A stretch of 64,000 nucleotides of DNA, taken from positions 81,483,221-81,547,220 of the forward strand of contig CM059973.1 of NCBI GenBank assembly GCA_030490835.1. The letters are read 5' to 3'. The notes under the pieces are model-generated. The model worked only from the letters and a program-made list of their open reading frames with translations. It was not told where the DNA came from and ran no database searches. Every line of letters begins with the position of its first letter. The first letter of the stretch is position 1. Positions 61,380-64,000 of the stretch are shown in pieces. The DNA is from Annona cherimola (taxonomy: Eukaryota > Streptophyta > Magnoliopsida > Magnoliales > Annonaceae). A program made the position numbers and the translations under genes.

Positions 61380-61890
61380 GCCGAGTCACTTCCGAGAAAA
61401 ATGGGAAGCGGGAACTTCTCCCCTCTCCAAACAGCCCAAACACGGCTTGCTGCTGTTTTGACTTTTGAGGAAAGCTATTTGGAAACTGGAATCCAAGCAC
61501 AAGGCATTAATGCAACATTTATTAACGTTGGACGAAATTTTCTGTTATTTGCAATTATCAAAATAGTAAAAAAAATAGGAATACATCTGACCAGAGAAGA
61601 ATCCATGTTGGGCCACCTACAAGTCACGCGTGATTACGGATGGCGGTGAGGGAGACATTTCATCCGCAAACCTAAACATAGGTAGGTTCGGCGTTCTGAA
61701 TGCCACGTCTAAAGTGCGTCGGATGCAACTGTGTGCTGAGCGGTGACAAGCTCGGGAAGTCGACTCATCTGATCTTCGAATCGTTGTCGATGTTACCTTC
61801 GCAGCAGGCATGTGTGATTCTATCAGGTCTCAACTGCACGTAAAAGAAGTCGTGCGTGCGGGACCCTGCATTTGCGTCGGCAATATAAAG
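61380..61890. other. Second CpG-richer patch without a recognisable gene
   Basis: Contains GTCACGCGTGATTACGG and GTCGTGCGTGCGGGACC phrases and small frames on both strands, none with a domain. It is followed directly by a MITE-like family 2 copy. Confidence 0.3.
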
Positions 61891-61916
61891 TGAAAATATA
61901 CGGTTGACTTTTGATA

Positions 61917-62130
61917 GGGTGAAAAATGGTGTGGTTAATAGAAAATGATAAAAGTATAGTTATAATAAATAGATTTTATTGTACGTAGTTGGTAGGAAAA
62001 ATAATTAGAATATATGAATAAAAGTAGAAAAAAATAATGTGATTGATTGAATAATTATTAGCCTTGAAAAATAGAATCACACCATTTTGCATCCCATTCC
62101 TACATTTGCTCGTTGCCAAACCATGCCAAA
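61917..62130. repeat. MITE-like family 2 copy
   Basis: Matches the window start and 25302-25590 in order: AATAGAAAATGATAAAAGTA, ATAATAAATAGATTTTATTG, AAAAATAATTAGAATATATG, GATTGATTGAATAATTATTAG and a terminal TTGCCAAACCATGCC. Confidence 0.5.
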
Positions 62131-63026
62131 TAAGATGAAGGATTTAAAATAATCCTTCCATTTCTCAATTTCACATTTCCTCACAACTTGTATGAGATTA
62201 GGATGTGATTGGATTTCACGTTACATAAAAAATAATTTTCTCATTCAAAAATAATGACCTATTTTTTCATTTTTAATATAATTTTTTAAATTTTATACAA
62301 GGTTTCTCATTCTCAGTGCACATTAACACTTTTATATCCTACATTTTTATCCCATCTAAGTTGTGACTATATTTTTCTTATGCAAAAAAGTTAGGATGTC
62401 ACGTGTGCTAGGAACAATAGACTATGATCAACTATTGTAACAGTCCAAGGATTGTTGCAAGAAGATATTTCACCCACCTTTTGAACGCTACGTCACCCTT
62501 TGATACGGAGCCATTTAGGTATATGGGCAGGCAACCTCAGTCATGACATCACATGGTCCTTTGACTATCCCCTTGAAACAGTCTAATATCGTTCTCATTC
62601 ACTTCAATAGATAATATCTGATTTTTTGTAACGATTTCATTCATCTCACATCATGTGATAGCTTAATGTCTGGAGATTAAGAGTTTAACCCTCAAGTCAT
62701 AGTTCAATCATATAAGCTAAAATAAAAGAAAAAATCAAAAGCAGAGTCATATGGTTAACTTAAAATAAAATTAAACTTTTTGACTTTTACTAAGCAAATA
62801 ATGTTTTTTTACACAATATATACACATTATTATGACTATACATAGAAACACTTTAAAACTGTTATTATTAGAATCGAACTGATAATCAAACCAGTTAAGC
62901 GACTTGTCTAGTTCGAACTCATTAAACCATATGATATTATAATTATAAATATTTAATAAATTGATTTTGTGTAAACCTTGTAAAATTTAAGAGTCTAAGA
63001 ATTATATATCATACTTAGTATATGAA

Positions 63027-63308
63027 GGATGTGTTTGGCAATGTGCAAAAAATGTTAAGTTAAAATTTTTCAATATAAAACTTTTTACTCTCCAAAACTA
63101 CAATATTTTTTAATTATTTTTTTCACATTTTTCTTTACAACTACCATACTTTTCAATCATTTCTACATAACTACCTACAGAATTAACCTATCTATTTTAA
63201 CTTTATCTTCTTTACTCCTCATCGTTACCCCTATCATATCACATAATTTGACAACTTTTACTTTCTAAAACTATAAATCAAAAGTTTTATCTATTCCCAA
63301 ACACACTC
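63027..63308 (-). mobile_element. MITE family 1, copy C (reverse orientation)
   Basis: Termini GGATGTGTTTGGCAATG and CCCAAACACACTC. The interior is the reverse complement of copies A and B, with TTTTTCACATTTTTC, TTTTCAATCATTTCTACATA, AACCTATCTATTTTAACTTT and CCTATCATATCACATAAT in order. Confidence 0.7.
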
Positions 63309-63417
63309 GTAATGTTAAAGTAAGAAAATATAAAATATAAACATAAAAATGAATATAAAGATTTAACTTTGATTATGATAATAACATTTAAAGAAAATAA
63401 ATCAAAATGTCATCATC

Positions 63418-63636
63418 ACACCAGTTGGCATAAAGCAATGTCCCATTTTACAAGACTATCTAGGTTTGATTCTAGTTGGCTATATGCTGGAGTTGTGTCT
63501 CCATATTAAGGGCAAAGTTGTGTGTCTCTATATTCTTTGTGTGGGAGTTGTATCTCCCCTGCCCATGAGCTTTAATAAAAGTTTAATATGTTATATACGG
63601 TGCCTTTGTATACTTGTAACTTGAATAAAAAAAAAG
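63418..63636 (+). mobile_element. Possible tRNA-derived SINE
   Basis: CAGTTGGCATAAAGCAATG resembles an A box region and TAGGTTTGATTCTAG a B box about 35 bp later. A body with three GTTGTGTCTC/GTTGTATCTC words follows, and an A-run ends it near 63628-63636. Flanking duplications were not identified. Confidence 0.4.
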
Positions 63637-64000
63637 TCTTCCTTGCCTGATACGTACTAAGCTCACTTTGTGTAAGGCTCATCAATGCGTTAATGCATGA
63701 TTCTTGATGCACATTGATGATATGATCTACATCTTTAATGCACATTAGGTCCATGATGCATAATCGTCCACAATCCTACCTTATGATGCATTGTTTATAG
63801 TTTGGATGAGATGAAGATGAGTGAGACAGGAAAAATGTTGTTGGGCATTGCGAATGAGAAAAATGTGTATTGGGATTGAGAAAAATTTTATTGAACATAA
63901 AAAAATAATTTCTTATTTGTTATAAATGAAAATAAGTATCTTTGGAAAATAAAAATTACATGTCATCCTAATCCTATTTTCATCCTATTTTAAATGTTAA

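Overview
The window looks like nuclear DNA of a flowering plant. It has spliced genes with GT-AG introns, a plant-specific G-type lectin receptor kinase, a plant-specific WEB/DUF827 coiled-coil protein, and wide AT-rich intergenic space filled with plant retrotransposon relics, MITEs, SINE-like units and microsatellites. I cannot resolve the lineage from sequence alone. I see no CRISPR array, operon, prophage or organellar gene cluster.

Only three protein-coding genes are well supported. (1) 1323-7073, minus strand: a five-exon RING-H2 E3 ubiquitin ligase. I rebuilt it by hand as 358 residues; all four introns are phase 0. (2) 34642-37113, minus strand: a single-exon S-receptor-like (B-lectin / SLG / PAN / TM / kinase) serine/threonine kinase of 823 residues, with a non-RD catalytic loop. 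(3) 48558-54287, plus strand: a two-exon WEB-family coiled-coil protein of about 641 residues, with a 3.8 kb first intron. These genes do not form a pathway cluster; they are ordinary neighbours separated by repeats.

The rest is largely transposon-derived, and several insertions can be delimited to the base. A 560-bp solo LTR with a perfect ATAAG target duplication lies in intron 2 of the RING gene. A 745-bp non-autonomous hAT-like element with an 8-bp target duplication is at 20214-20958. A 2.2-kb non-autonomous LTR element at 43513-45693 has nearly identical LTRs, a gag-like ORF and an unrecognised second ORF. A decayed Ty3/gypsy element in the WEB intron (48784-51489) has a complete 459-bp TRIM element (50576-51034, AACAC target duplication) nested in its 5' LTR. 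At least four dispersed MITE-like families recur across the window; the clearest has six recognisable copies in both orientations.

Layout: 1-1.3 kb MITE-rich 3' flank; 1.3-7.1 kb RING gene; 7.1-8.1 kb its CpG-rich 5' flank; 8-34 kb gene-free repeat-rich DNA with the hAT element, a SINE, tandem duplications and a GC-richer block at 29-31 kb; 34.6-37.1 kb receptor kinase; 37.3-48.5 kb foldbacks, MITEs, a solo LTR and the gag-bearing LTR element; 48.6-54.3 kb WEB gene with its nested retrotransposons; 54.3-64 kb gene-free, including a very AT-rich stretch at 57.8-59.8 kb and two CpG-rich islands. I found nothing that amounts to a new multi-gene system. The most interesting signals are the gag-bearing non-autonomous LTR element with its unknown ORF, and the nested TRIM/gypsy insertion.
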